A stretch of 64,000 nt of DNA, taken from NCBI GenBank assembly GCA_963702075.1, contig OY969703.1, positions 1,488,001-1,552,000 on the forward strand, in the 5' to 3' direction. Shown piece by piece: positions 56,860 through 64,000 of this stretch (within the stretch, counting starts at the first letter, position 1; every line of letters begins with the position of its first letter). Source of the stretch: VAYN01 sp963702075 (lineage in GTDB: Bacteria > Actinomycetota > Thermoleophilia > Solirubrobacterales > 70-9). Made by a program: the position numbers and the translations under genes. The notes under the pieces were generated by a model. That model did no database searches and was not told the origin of the DNA. It saw nothing but the letters and a program-made list of their open reading frames with translations.

Positions 56860-58356
56860 GTGCTCGCCACCGCCAACACCTTCACCCTCGACGGCATCTC
56901 CGCCCGCCCGGTACGGGTAGAGGTCGACGTCCACCGCGGCCTGCCGAACTTCACGATCGTCGGCCTGCCAGACGCGGCGGTGCGGGAGGCGCGCGAGCGG
57001 GTGCGGGCGGCGCTGGTCAACTGCGGCTTCGAGTTCCCGCTGCGGCGAATCGTCGTCAACCTGGCGCCGGCAAGCCTGCGCAAGGCGGGGCCGGGGATGG
57101 ACCTGGCGATCGCGGCGGCACTGCTGAGCGCCTCGGGCCAGCTGGAGTGGGAGGGGCTGGCGCGGGTGGCGCTGGCGGGAGAGCTGGCGCTGGACGGCTC
57201 GACCCGCGGGGTGCAGGGCGCGCTGGCGATGGCCGAGGCGGCGCGGGAGAGCGGGGCGGAGGCGATCGTGTTGCCGGCGGAGAACGGGCCCGAGGCGGCT
57301 CTGGCCACCGGGATCGCGGTGGTGCCGGTGGAAGCGTTGGGGCAGCTGCCGGCGCTGGTCGCCGGCGACTGGGACCCACCGCGTCCCCGGCCTTTGCCGC
57401 TGCAGCTCGATCCTCCGCCCGGCGCCCCGGACCTCGCCGACCTGCGCGGTCAGCCGCACCTGCGCCACGCGCTCGAGGTCGCGGCGGCTGGGGGGCACAG
57501 CGTCCTGATGGTCGGACCGCCCGGAGCCGGCAAGTCCCTGGCGGCGAGCCGGCTGCCGTCGATCCTGCCGCCGCTGGCGCCGACGGAGGCGCTGGAGGTG
57601 GCGCGGGTCGCCAGCGCCTGCGGCCGCCTCGGGCCGGCGCTGCCGGGTGGCAGGCCGTTCCGCGCCCCGCACCACACGATCAGCGCCGCGGGGCTGATCG
57701 GCGGCGGCAGCCCACCGCGGGCGGGGGAGGCGACGCTGGCCCATCGCGGCGTCCTCTTCCTCGACGAGCTCTGCGAGTTCCGGCGGGACGCCCTGGAGGC
57801 GCTGCGAGCGCCGCTGGAGGCGGGCGAGGTCTCGATCGCCCGCGCCGCCGGCCAGCGCAGCCTCCCCTGTCGGTTCATGCTGGTCGCCGCCGCCAACCCC
57901 TGTCCCTGCGGCCGCGGCGAGACCGACCCCGACTGCTCCTGCGCGCCCTACGACGTCCAGCGCTACGGGGGCAAGCTGAGCGGCGCGCTCGCCGACCGGA
58001 TCGACATCCTCGCCGCGGTGCGCCAGCCGAGCGCGGCGGAGATCAGTGGGGCGCCCGGAGAGCCGTCGGCGGCGGTGCGCGAGCGGGTCCGCGCGGCGCG
58101 CGAGCGCCAGGAGCACCGGCTCGGCCAGGGGCGCTGCAACGCCGAGATGACGCCGGGGGAGGCACGCGACTGCGTGCTGAGTGCGGCGGCGAGCGCCCTG
58201 CTCGCCGACCTCTACGCGCGTCAGCGTCTCAGCGGTCGCGCCCACGACCGCGCGCTGCGCCTGGCCCAGACGATCGCCGACCTCGAAGGAGTCGAGGCGA
58301 TCGGCGAGGAGCAGATGGCGCAGGCGCTGCAGATACGGAGGCGGGACCATGGCTGA
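56860..58356 (+). CDS. comM: Mg-chelatase-like AAA+ ATPase ComM/YifB
   Basis: A 498-residue AAA+ protein. The N-terminal domain (FTIVGLPDAAVREARERVRA) precedes Walker A GPPGAGKSLAASRLPSILP and Walker B GVLFLDELCEFRRDALEAL; AANPCPCG and C-terminal CSCAPYDVQRY are family features. ComM proteins act in branch migration during natural transformation. The gene overlaps dprA by 8 nt, and the pairing supports a role in DNA uptake or recombination. The start is GTG. Confidence 0.93.
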   Translation: MLATANTFTLDGISARPVRVEVDVHRGLPNFTIVGLPDAAVREARERVRAALVNCGFEFPLRRIVVNLAPASLRKAGPGMDLAIAAALLSASGQLEWEGLARVALAGELALDGSTRGVQGALAMAEAARESGAEAIVLPAENGPEAALATGIAVVPVEALGQLPALVAGDWDPPRPRPLPLQLDPPPGAPDLADLRGQPHLRHALEVAAAGGHSVLMVGPPGAGKSLAASRLPSILPPLAPTEALEVARVASACGRLGPALPGGRPFRAPHHTISAAGLIGGGSPPRAGEATLAHRGVLFLDELCEFRRDALEALRAPLEAGEVSIARAAGQRSLPCRFMLVAAANPCPCGRGETDPDCSCAPYDVQRYGGKLSGALADRIDILAAVRQPSAAEISGAPGEPSAAVRERVRAARERQEHRLGQGRCNAEMTPGEARDCVLSAAASALLADLYARQRLSGRAHDRALRLAQTIADLEGVEAIGEEQMAQALQIRRRDHG

Positions 58357-59473
58357 GCCGGCGGCCTGCGTCGATTGTCTGCGGCGGTCGTGGCTGCTCG
58401 CCGCGCTCGGTCCCTACATCGAGAAGATCGCCACTGGCGAGGTCGGCTCGCGCTCGCCGGAACTGCTGCGGCTCTCGAACGAGGATTTGGTCGAGGTCGC
58501 CTCTCCCAAGGTCGCAGCGCAGATGCTGGCCCGGATGGAGGCGCTGTCGGAGGAGCGGCTGATCGAAGAGCTGCTGGCGGCCGAATGCTGGGCCTGCTGT
58601 CGCCACGGTGCTCTCTACCCGGCTTCGCTGCGCGACGCCGGCGACGCCCCCTGGGCGCTGATCGGTCGTGGGCACCCGCGGCTGCTGGAGGGGCTCGAGC
58701 CGTTTGGGACGGTGACGATCGTCGGCGCCCGCCGGGCCACTTCCTACGGCCGCGAGATCGCGCGTGAACTGGGTCAGGAGCTGGCACGAGCCGGGATAGT
58801 CGTGGTCAGCGGGCTCGCCTTCGGTATCGATGCCTGCGCCCACCGCGGCGCGATCGACGCCGGTCGCACGATCGCCGTCCTCGGCTGCGGCCCCGACGTT
58901 GCCTACCCGGCTAGCCACCGCTCCCTCTGGCGGCAGATCTGTGAGCGGGGGCTGGTGATTTCCGAGTTCCCGCCCGGCGCCACCCCCTGGCGCTGGACCT
59001 TTCCCGCCCGCAACCGGATCATGGCCGCCCTCGCCGGCATGACCGTGGTCGTCGAGGCCGCCACCCGCTCCGGCTCTCTGATCACTACCGACCTCGCCGC
59101 CGACCTCGGGCGGGATCTCGGCGCCGTGCCGGGCCCCGTCACCTCCCGCGCCTCCGCCGGACCCAACGCCCTGCTCGCCTCCGGCGCTCACGTGGTTCGC
59201 GACGCCCAGGACGTCCTCGACGCCCTGCTCGGCCCCGGCCGCAAGCTGATCGAGCCGGCCAGGCCGGTCTTGGCCCCCGACCTCGAGGCCGCCCTCGCCG
59301 CCGTCGAGGCCGGCAGCTCCACCTGCGACGCCGTCGCCACCGCCACCGGCCTCTCCGGTCCTGCGGCAGCCGCGGCGCTGTCCCGACTGGAGCTGCTCGG
59401 CTATCTCACCTGCTCCAATCTGGGTACCTACGTGCGCACTTTGTCGTCATCTGCCAGCGGCTCTGCTCTTTAG
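58349..59473 (+). CDS. dprA: DNA processing protein DprA with N-terminal cysteine cluster
   Basis: A 374-residue protein that loads RecA on incoming single-stranded DNA. The Rossmann-like core has VTIVGARRATSYGREIAREL, GLAFGIDACAHRGAIDAG, VAYPASHRSLWRQI and SGSLITTDLAADLGRDLGAVPG. A winged-helix domain is at the C-terminus. The N-terminus has ACVDCLRRSWLL and ECWACCRHGALYP, two cysteine pairs about 70 residues apart that could bind zinc; this is not seen in classical DprA. The ATG overlaps the comM stop. Confidence 0.93.
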   Translation: MAEPAACVDCLRRSWLLAALGPYIEKIATGEVGSRSPELLRLSNEDLVEVASPKVAAQMLARMEALSEERLIEELLAAECWACCRHGALYPASLRDAGDAPWALIGRGHPRLLEGLEPFGTVTIVGARRATSYGREIARELGQELARAGIVVVSGLAFGIDACAHRGAIDAGRTIAVLGCGPDVAYPASHRSLWRQICERGLVISEFPPGATPWRWTFPARNRIMAALAGMTVVVEAATRSGSLITTDLAADLGRDLGAVPGPVTSRASAGPNALLASGAHVVRDAQDVLDALLGPGRKLIEPARPVLAPDLEAALAAVEAGSSTCDAVATATGLSGPAAAAALSRLELLGYLTCSNLGTYVRTLSSSASGSAL

Positions 59474-59476
59474 GCT
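59471..59476 (+). promoter_or_regulatory. TANNNT box before thiD
   Basis: TAGGCT begins with the dprA stop codon and ends 6 nt before the thiD ATG. No ribosome site is present. Confidence 0.4.
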
Positions 59477-59482
59477 TGACCC

Positions 59483-60310
59483 ATGACCTTCGAGCGCATA
59501 CCTGCCGTCCTCTCGATTGCCGGCTCGGACTCCGGCGGGGGGGCCGGGATCCAGGCCGACTTGAAAGCGTTCGCCCGGGTCGGGGTGCACGGGATGACCG
59601 CGATCACGGCGATCACGGCGCAGAACACGGTGGGGGTCGACGCGGTGGAGCCGGTTTCGGGCGAGATGATCTTCGCCCAGGTTGCCGCCGTCGCCGAGGA
59701 CATCGGGGTCGCCGCGGTAAAGATCGGGATGGTCGGCAGCGCCGAAGCGATCGAGAGCGTCGCCGCCGCCCTCACCACGATCTTGAACAACGAGCCACCC
59801 GTCGTGATCGACCCGGTGATGGTCTCCGAGAGCGGATCCGTCCTGCTCGATCCCGATGCCCGCGAGGCTCTTGCCGTACGCCTGCTGCCGCTGGCCGCTG
59901 TCGTCACGCCGAACATTCCCGAGGCGCGAGCGCTGACTGGCATGGGGGAGGAGGCGACGCAGGGGGAGCTGGCGCAGGCGCTGGTGGGGATGGGTGCGGG
60001 CGCGGCGGTCGTCACCGGCGGCCACAGCGACGAGGTGATCGACGTCCTCTACGACGGCACCGAGGTCGTCGAGATCCCCGGCGAGCGGCATCCTGAGGGC
60101 GCCGCACACGGCTCCGGCTGCACCCACTCCTCTTCGCTGGCCGCCTACCTCGCGCTCGGCTGGTCTCCGCTTGCCGCCGCGGTGGGAGCGCGGGAGCTCA
60201 CCTCGGAAGCGGTACGTGACGGGTTGCGCGAGATCGGCGCCGGAGCGGGGCCGGTGGACGTCTTCAACCTCACCGGCCGCCAGGTCGGCGACGCCGAAGC
60301 AACCCGCTGA
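59483..60310 (+). CDS. thiD: Hydroxymethylpyrimidine / phosphomethylpyrimidine kinase
   Basis: A 275-residue ribokinase-fold enzyme phosphorylating HMP twice for thiamine synthesis. LSIAGSDSGGGAGIQADLKAF opens the protein; VVIDPVMVSESGSVLL and VVTPNIPEARALTG follow; the anion hole and catalytic Cys/Asp region is GAAHGSGCTHSSSLAAYLA. No other thi gene or TPP riboswitch is present. The start is ATG without a ribosome site. Confidence 0.94.
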   Translation: MTFERIPAVLSIAGSDSGGGAGIQADLKAFARVGVHGMTAITAITAQNTVGVDAVEPVSGEMIFAQVAAVAEDIGVAAVKIGMVGSAEAIESVAAALTTILNNEPPVVIDPVMVSESGSVLLDPDAREALAVRLLPLAAVVTPNIPEARALTGMGEEATQGELAQALVGMGAGAAVVTGGHSDEVIDVLYDGTEVVEIPGERHPEGAAHGSGCTHSSSLAAYLALGWSPLAAAVGARELTSEAVRDGLREIGAGAGPVDVFNLTGRQVGDAEATR

Positions 60311-60311
60311 C

Positions 60312-60317
60312 TAGATT
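60312..60317 (+). promoter_or_regulatory. TANNNT box before ilvD
   Basis: TAGATT ends 7 nt before the ilvD ATG; candidate leaderless promoter. Confidence 0.45.
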
Positions 60318-60324
60318 CCCGGCA

Positions 60325-62019
60325 ATGAGCAGCAACGGCGACACCACGACCAAGCTTCCCCGCCCGCGTTCCTCGGTCGTCTTCGACGGCCCCGACCGCG
60401 CCCACTCGCGCGCCTACATGAAGGGGATCGGGTTCGACGACGACGCGCTCAGCAGGCCGACGGTCGGGATCGCCAACACCTGGACCGAGGCGATGCCGTG
60501 CAACTTCCACCTGCGGGCGCTGGCCGAGCACGTCAAAGATGGGGTACGCGCCGCCGGCGGCACGCCGATGGAGTTCAACACCGTCGCCGTCTCCGACGGG
60601 GTGACGATGGGGACCCAGGGGATGAAGGCCTCCTTGATCAGCCGCGAGGTGATCGCCGACTCGATCGAGCTGATGGCCCGCGGCTACCAGTTCGACGCGA
60701 TCGTCGCGCTCTGCGCCTGCGACAAGACGATCCCCGGCTGCGCGATGGCGCTGGCTCGGCTCGACGTGCCATCGGTGCTGCTCTACGGCGGCTCGATCGC
60801 GCCTGGCCACTGGCACGGCCGCGACGTCACCATCCTCGACATCTTCGAGGCGATCGGCGCCCACAACGCCGGCGACATGACGGACGAGGAACTGCACGAG
60901 CTGGAGGGGGTCGCCAGCCCCGGCGCCGGCGCCTGCGGCGGCCAGTTCACCGCCAACACGATGGCCTGCGCCTTCGAGGCGCTCGGGATCAGCGCTGGGG
61001 GCTCGGCGATGGTCCCCGCCGAAGACGACGACAAGGACACGGTCGCCGAGAAAATCGGCGAGCTGGTGATCAACGTCCTCGCCGAGGACATTCGGCCGAG
61101 CAAGATCATCACCCGCGAGGCGCTGGAGAACGCGATCGCCTGCATCTGCGCCTCAGGCGGATCGACCAACGGCGTCCTCCACCTGATCGCCCTCGCTCAC
61201 GAGCGCGGGATCGAGCTGACGATGGACGACTTCGAGCGGATCTCGCGCCAGACGCCGCTCTTCGCCGACCTCAAGCCGGGCGGCCGCTTCGTCGCCACCG
61301 ACCTCTACGCCGCCGGCGGGGTGCCGGTGATCCTCAAGCGCCTGGCGAAAGCGGGGATCCTTCACGGCGAGGCGATCACCGTCACCGGCCGCACGATCGG
61401 CGAGGAAGCCGCGGCGGCGACCGAGGCGCCCGACCAGGAAGTGGTGCGCCAGGTCGAGAACCCGCTCAAGGCCGAAGGCGGGCTGGCGATCCTGCGGGGA
61501 AACCTCGCCCCGGAAGGCTCGGTGGTCAAGGTCGCCGGTACCGAGCGCCGTCAGCAGACCGGCCCGGCCCGCGTCTTCGAGTCCGAAGAGGACTGCTTCC
61601 GCGCCGTCAAGGACCAGCAGATCAATCCTGGCGACATCGTCGTCATCCGCAACGAGGGGCCGGTCGGCGGCCCCGGGATGCGGGAGATGCTGCAGGTGAC
61701 CGCGGCGATCGTCGGCGAGGGGCTGGGGGAGAGCGTGGCGATGGTCACCGATGGCCGCTTCTCCGGCGCCACCCGCGGCTTGATGATCGGCCACGTTGCC
61801 CCGGAGGCGGCCAAAGGCGGACCGATTGCGGCGATCCGCGAGGGCGACGAGATCATCGTCGACATCGACAACCGCCGCCTCGACGTCGCCCTCTCCGACG
61901 AGGAGATCGAGCAGCGCGTCGCCGACTACCAGCTGCCCAAGCCGCTCTACACCCGCGGCATCATGGCCAAGTACGCGGCCACGGTCTCATCCGCCTCAGA
62001 AGGCGCGATTACCTCCTGA
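60325..62019 (+). CDS. ilvD: Dihydroxy-acid dehydratase
   Basis: A 564-residue Fe-S enzyme of branched-chain amino acid synthesis. The cluster-binding cysteines are in CDKTIPGCAMAL and GAGACGGQFTANTMACA. MPCNFHLRALAEHVKDGV and DGRFSGATRGLMIGHVAPEA are diagnostic. It stands alone from other ilv genes here, behind thiD. Confidence 0.96.
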   Translation: MSSNGDTTTKLPRPRSSVVFDGPDRAHSRAYMKGIGFDDDALSRPTVGIANTWTEAMPCNFHLRALAEHVKDGVRAAGGTPMEFNTVAVSDGVTMGTQGMKASLISREVIADSIELMARGYQFDAIVALCACDKTIPGCAMALARLDVPSVLLYGGSIAPGHWHGRDVTILDIFEAIGAHNAGDMTDEELHELEGVASPGAGACGGQFTANTMACAFEALGISAGGSAMVPAEDDDKDTVAEKIGELVINVLAEDIRPSKIITREALENAIACICASGGSTNGVLHLIALAHERGIELTMDDFERISRQTPLFADLKPGGRFVATDLYAAGGVPVILKRLAKAGILHGEAITVTGRTIGEEAAAATEAPDQEVVRQVENPLKAEGGLAILRGNLAPEGSVVKVAGTERRQQTGPARVFESEEDCFRAVKDQQINPGDIVVIRNEGPVGGPGMREMLQVTAAIVGEGLGESVAMVTDGRFSGATRGLMIGHVAPEAAKGGPIAAIREGDEIIVDIDNRRLDVALSDEEIEQRVADYQLPKPLYTRGIMAKYAATVSSASEGAITS

Positions 62020-62035
62020 CCAGTGCCGCTGCGGC

Positions 62036-62989
62036 TTAGCCGACGGCGGTGTCCGCGGCCGCGCGCAGCGGCTGCGAGGACTCGATGAACTCTTCGAGCA
62101 GCGGGTTGAACCTCGCCGGTCGCTCGAGCATCGGCAGATGGCCGGTGCGCTCGAAGATCTCCAGCCGCGATTTCGGGATCAGGCGGTGGTATCCGAGCGC
62201 CCCCTCGATCGGGACGATCTGATCGTTGAGGCCCCAGACGACCATCGTCGGGATCTCGATCTCCGGCAGCCGCGCGCGCGTGTCGTAGCCCCAGATCTTC
62301 GTCAGGGCGTCGTTGAACCCGGGCGCCTGCAGCCCCGGCCGCACCTGCTCGGCGAGCAGCTCGGGCCGCAGCTTGCTGGGGTTGCGGAAGAGGCGGCCGA
62401 AGGCGAGCTTGCGACCGCGCGGCCGGGTCCAGAAAGCGCGCCTGTCGCCGCTGAGGAAGGGGATCGCTGCCTGGACGATTCGGCTGGTGGCGTCGAAGGT
62501 CCTGCCCTCCCACTCGGCGAAGCTGATCCCGGCGGCCGAGATCAGCACCAGGCGCTCGAAGCGCTCCGGCTCCTCGATCGCCGCCTCGGTGCTGATGAAG
62601 CCGCCCATCGAGTTGCCGACCAGGGCGGCGACGCGGTCGATCCCCAGGCGCTCGCAGAAGTCGTGGATCAGGCGCCCGTAGGCGCCCATCGAGATCTCCC
62701 AAGAAGGCATCGGACTGTCGCCGAAGCCCGGCAGGTCCAGGGCGATCGCCCGGTGCGTACGGCCGAAGTAGGGAAGGTTCTCGAGCCAGTTGCGCCAGCA
62801 GCCGGCGATGCCGTGGATGAAGATGATCGGGTCGCCCTCGCCGATTTCGACGTAGTTGACCGCCTCGGCCCCCGGCAGGTCGACCTGGTGCAGGTGCTCC
62901 CGCCAGTCGATCTTCAGCCACTCCGGATCCGGGTTGCCGTAGTCGGCGGCAGGGAACAACGGCTCGGGGTGCTCGGGCCGATCAGGCAT
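62036..62989 (-). CDS. Alpha/beta hydrolase
   Basis: A 317-residue hydrolase. The oxyanion motif is IIFIHGIAGCWRNW, the nucleophile elbow VGNSMGGFISTEAA (G-N-S-M-G), the acid region TMVVWGLNDQIVPI and the catalytic histidine RTGHLPMLERP. It resembles the epoxide-hydrolase/haloperoxidase type, but the substrate is unknown. Its start overlaps the upstream MTHFS-like gene by 8 nt, suggesting coexpression. Confidence 0.85.
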   Translation of the reverse strand: MPDRPEHPEPLFPAADYGNPDPEWLKIDWREHLHQVDLPGAEAVNYVEIGEGDPIIFIHGIAGCWRNWLENLPYFGRTHRAIALDLPGFGDSPMPSWEISMGAYGRLIHDFCERLGIDRVAALVGNSMGGFISTEAAIEEPERFERLVLISAAGISFAEWEGRTFDATSRIVQAAIPFLSGDRRAFWTRPRGRKLAFGRLFRNPSKLRPELLAEQVRPGLQAPGFNDALTKIWGYDTRARLPEIEIPTMVVWGLNDQIVPIEGALGYHRLIPKSRLEIFERTGHLPMLERPARFNPLLEEFIESSQPLRAAADTAVG

Positions 62990-63695
62990 AGCCCATTCTT
63001 TCCAGAACCGGGATCTCGCGGATCTGCGGTGGCTGCAGATGGTCCCAGAGGATGCCGCGGGGGCGCGGGTACTGGCGGTCGATCTCGATCACCGCGCGCG
63101 GCGTCGCGATCAGGTCGCAGGGTAGGTCGTGGTCGGTGACCATCAGGTGCTGGCGGAGGATCTGGATCGGGTGGACGGTGGTGGCGACCGTGGTGTGTTC
63201 GTCGATCTTGCCGGCGGCGCTGAGGATTCCGTACTCGAGGTCGTGGTAGCCGCCGCCTTTGCCGACCCGGGCGCCGCTGAGGTTGACCGCGACCGAACCG
63301 CAGAGGACGAAGTCGATCTCCGGCAGGTCGTCGAGAGCGACGACGCGCCCGTGCTTGAGCGCCCCCTTGATCGTCGCCGCCTCTTTCATCGCCGCTTTCG
63401 AGAGCTTTTTCGGTTCCAGGACCCGGAAGGGATGGGGATCGCGCAGCCGCGGCACCGCCATGATCACTGTCTTGCCCTCTTCGAGGGCGATCCGGCGGGC
63501 GTGCGTCTGCGGCGAGTCGGGGTTTGCCTTGATCACCCGCGTTCGCTTCCAGAGCCGGTGCCCGGCCAGCTTCTCGGCGGCGAGTTTGGCGCCGGCGAAG
63601 TTCGGGATGCGGCCCTCCGCCCCCGGGAAGCGGGAGACGCCCTCTCGTTCCATCGCCGCCCAGACCTCCGCGCGGACCTCGTCCTTGGTTCGCAT
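62982..63695 (-). CDS. 5-formyltetrahydrofolate cyclo-ligase family protein (MTHFS-like)
   Basis: A 237-residue protein. The chosen ATG gives MRTKDEVRAEVWAAMEREG; the upstream in-frame extension lacks family resemblance. The nucleotide-binding/active-site motif GARVGKGGGYHDLEYG and the final IEIDRQYPRPRGILWD match the MTHFS-domain family (MTHFSD-like) more than canonical cyclo-ligases, so enzymatic activity is inferred only. Confidence 0.8.
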   Translation of the reverse strand: MRTKDEVRAEVWAAMEREGVSRFPGAEGRIPNFAGAKLAAEKLAGHRLWKRTRVIKANPDSPQTHARRIALEEGKTVIMAVPRLRDPHPFRVLEPKKLSKAAMKEAATIKGALKHGRVVALDDLPEIDFVLCGSVAVNLSGARVGKGGGYHDLEYGILSAAGKIDEHTTVATTVHPIQILRQHLMVTDHDLPCDLIATPRAVIEIDRQYPRPRGILWDHLQPPQIREIPVLERMGYA

Positions 63696-63840
63696 CTGGG
63701 CGAAAGATATCCGCCGGAGCTGCCGATATACCGGGCACATGCGAAATTGCAGGGGAGAGATACCGCTTGAGCGAACTATCCGAGTGCCTAGACTTATGGG
63801 CACCGGGTGAGTCCTCCAACCGAGAGCGGTTCCAGTCGAG

Positions 63841-64000
63841 ATGGGTAAGAGAACTTCAATAGCGGTGGTCGTCGTCGCCGTGGTGCTGGTCGCCGTGGTC
63901 GGCGGCGCCTACGCCTACGACAGCTCGCAGAAGGACAAGATCGCCGACGGCGTCACCGTCGCCGGGGTCGATGTCGGGGGCATGAGCGAAGCGCAGGCCA
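63841..64000 (+). CDS. Start of a membrane-anchored PG_binding_4 (VanW/YkuD-type) protein
   Basis: The first 53 codons are present and the gene runs off the right edge. An N-terminal signal anchor (MGKRTSIAVVVVAVVLVAVV) is followed by KIADGVTVAGVDVGGMSEAQ, the opening of a PG_binding_4 repeat found in VanW-family and YkuD L,D-transpeptidase proteins of the cell wall. The enzymatic part is outside the window. Confidence 0.75.
   Translation, partial: MGKRTSIAVVVVAVVLVAVVGGAYAYDSSQKDKIADGVTVAGVDVGGMSEAQA

Overview
The window is a GC-rich (roughly 70 percent by eye) actinobacterial chromosome segment. Several features suggest class Thermoleophilia (Solirubrobacterales-like): a short secreted collagen-like protein, a giant secreted protein whose N-terminus carries the LPDCRAYELVTP motif, and a DprA with an N-terminal cysteine cluster. 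This placement is an inference from family resemblance. No rRNA, tRNA, CRISPR array, transposase, phage gene or replication origin was recognised.

Layout. 1-3.2 kb: end of scpA, scpB, rluB, an AbiEi/DUF559-type gene and chorismate mutase. 3.2-12.2 kb: an aromatic supraoperon (hisC, aroF behind a leader peptide rich in aromatic codons, tyrA, class II aroA), a frameshifted hydrolase, then cmk, der and metK. 12.3-20 kb: an AT-richer accessory stretch with secreted and surface genes (collagen-like protein, 1592-residue propeller protein, small secreted protein, lipoprotein) and a decayed copy of a signal-peptide region. 20-29.4 kb: PH-domain protein, priA, ATP-grasp protein, def-fmt-rsmB, zinc ribbon, rpe and a cation/proton antiporter. 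29.5-32 kb: glycosyltransferase and flippase pair. 32-36.8 kb: ribD-ribE-ribBA-ribH, rpmB and a second AbiEi/DUF559 paralogue. 36.8-44.5 kb: MMPL exporter, fakA-like kinase, recG, rsmD, coaD and a SepIVA/DivIVA-like coiled coil. 44.6-55 kb: yceD (inverted), methyltransferase, rpmF-plsX-acpP-rnc, a short smc, ftsY, ffh, rpsP, khpA, trmD, rplS. 55-64 kb: lepB, rnhB, yraN, comM, dprA, thiD, ilvD, hydrolase, MTHFS-like protein and the start of a PG_binding_4 (VanW/YkuD-type) protein.

How the genes work together. ScpAB and SMC form the condensin system. FtsY and Ffh form the SRP pathway, with LepB as the export peptidase. PlsX and AcpP serve lipid synthesis. AroH, HisC, AroF, TyrA and AroA supply aromatic amino acids, and the rib operon supplies FMN/FAD. 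Def, Fmt, RsmB, RsmD, TrmD, RluB and the ribosomal proteins serve translation.

Main unusual observations. (1) At least ten long hairpins are scattered through the window. Most have 9-27 bp arms and 9-14 nt loops. Several lie inside coding sequence, including a perfect 57-nt (19-codon) palindrome in an AbiEi-like gene and one that appears to have broken the 5' end of rsmB. Two further copies share an identical 45-nt core. They look like small palindromic insertion elements. (2) The SMC protein is only 789 residues and has no recognisable hinge. (3) aroF is preceded by a probably leaderless leader peptide ending in HWYWRFS. (4) Many genes have a TANNNT box 6-12 nt before the start codon, implying widespread leaderless transcripts. 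Ribosomal-protein genes share an extended version of this box.
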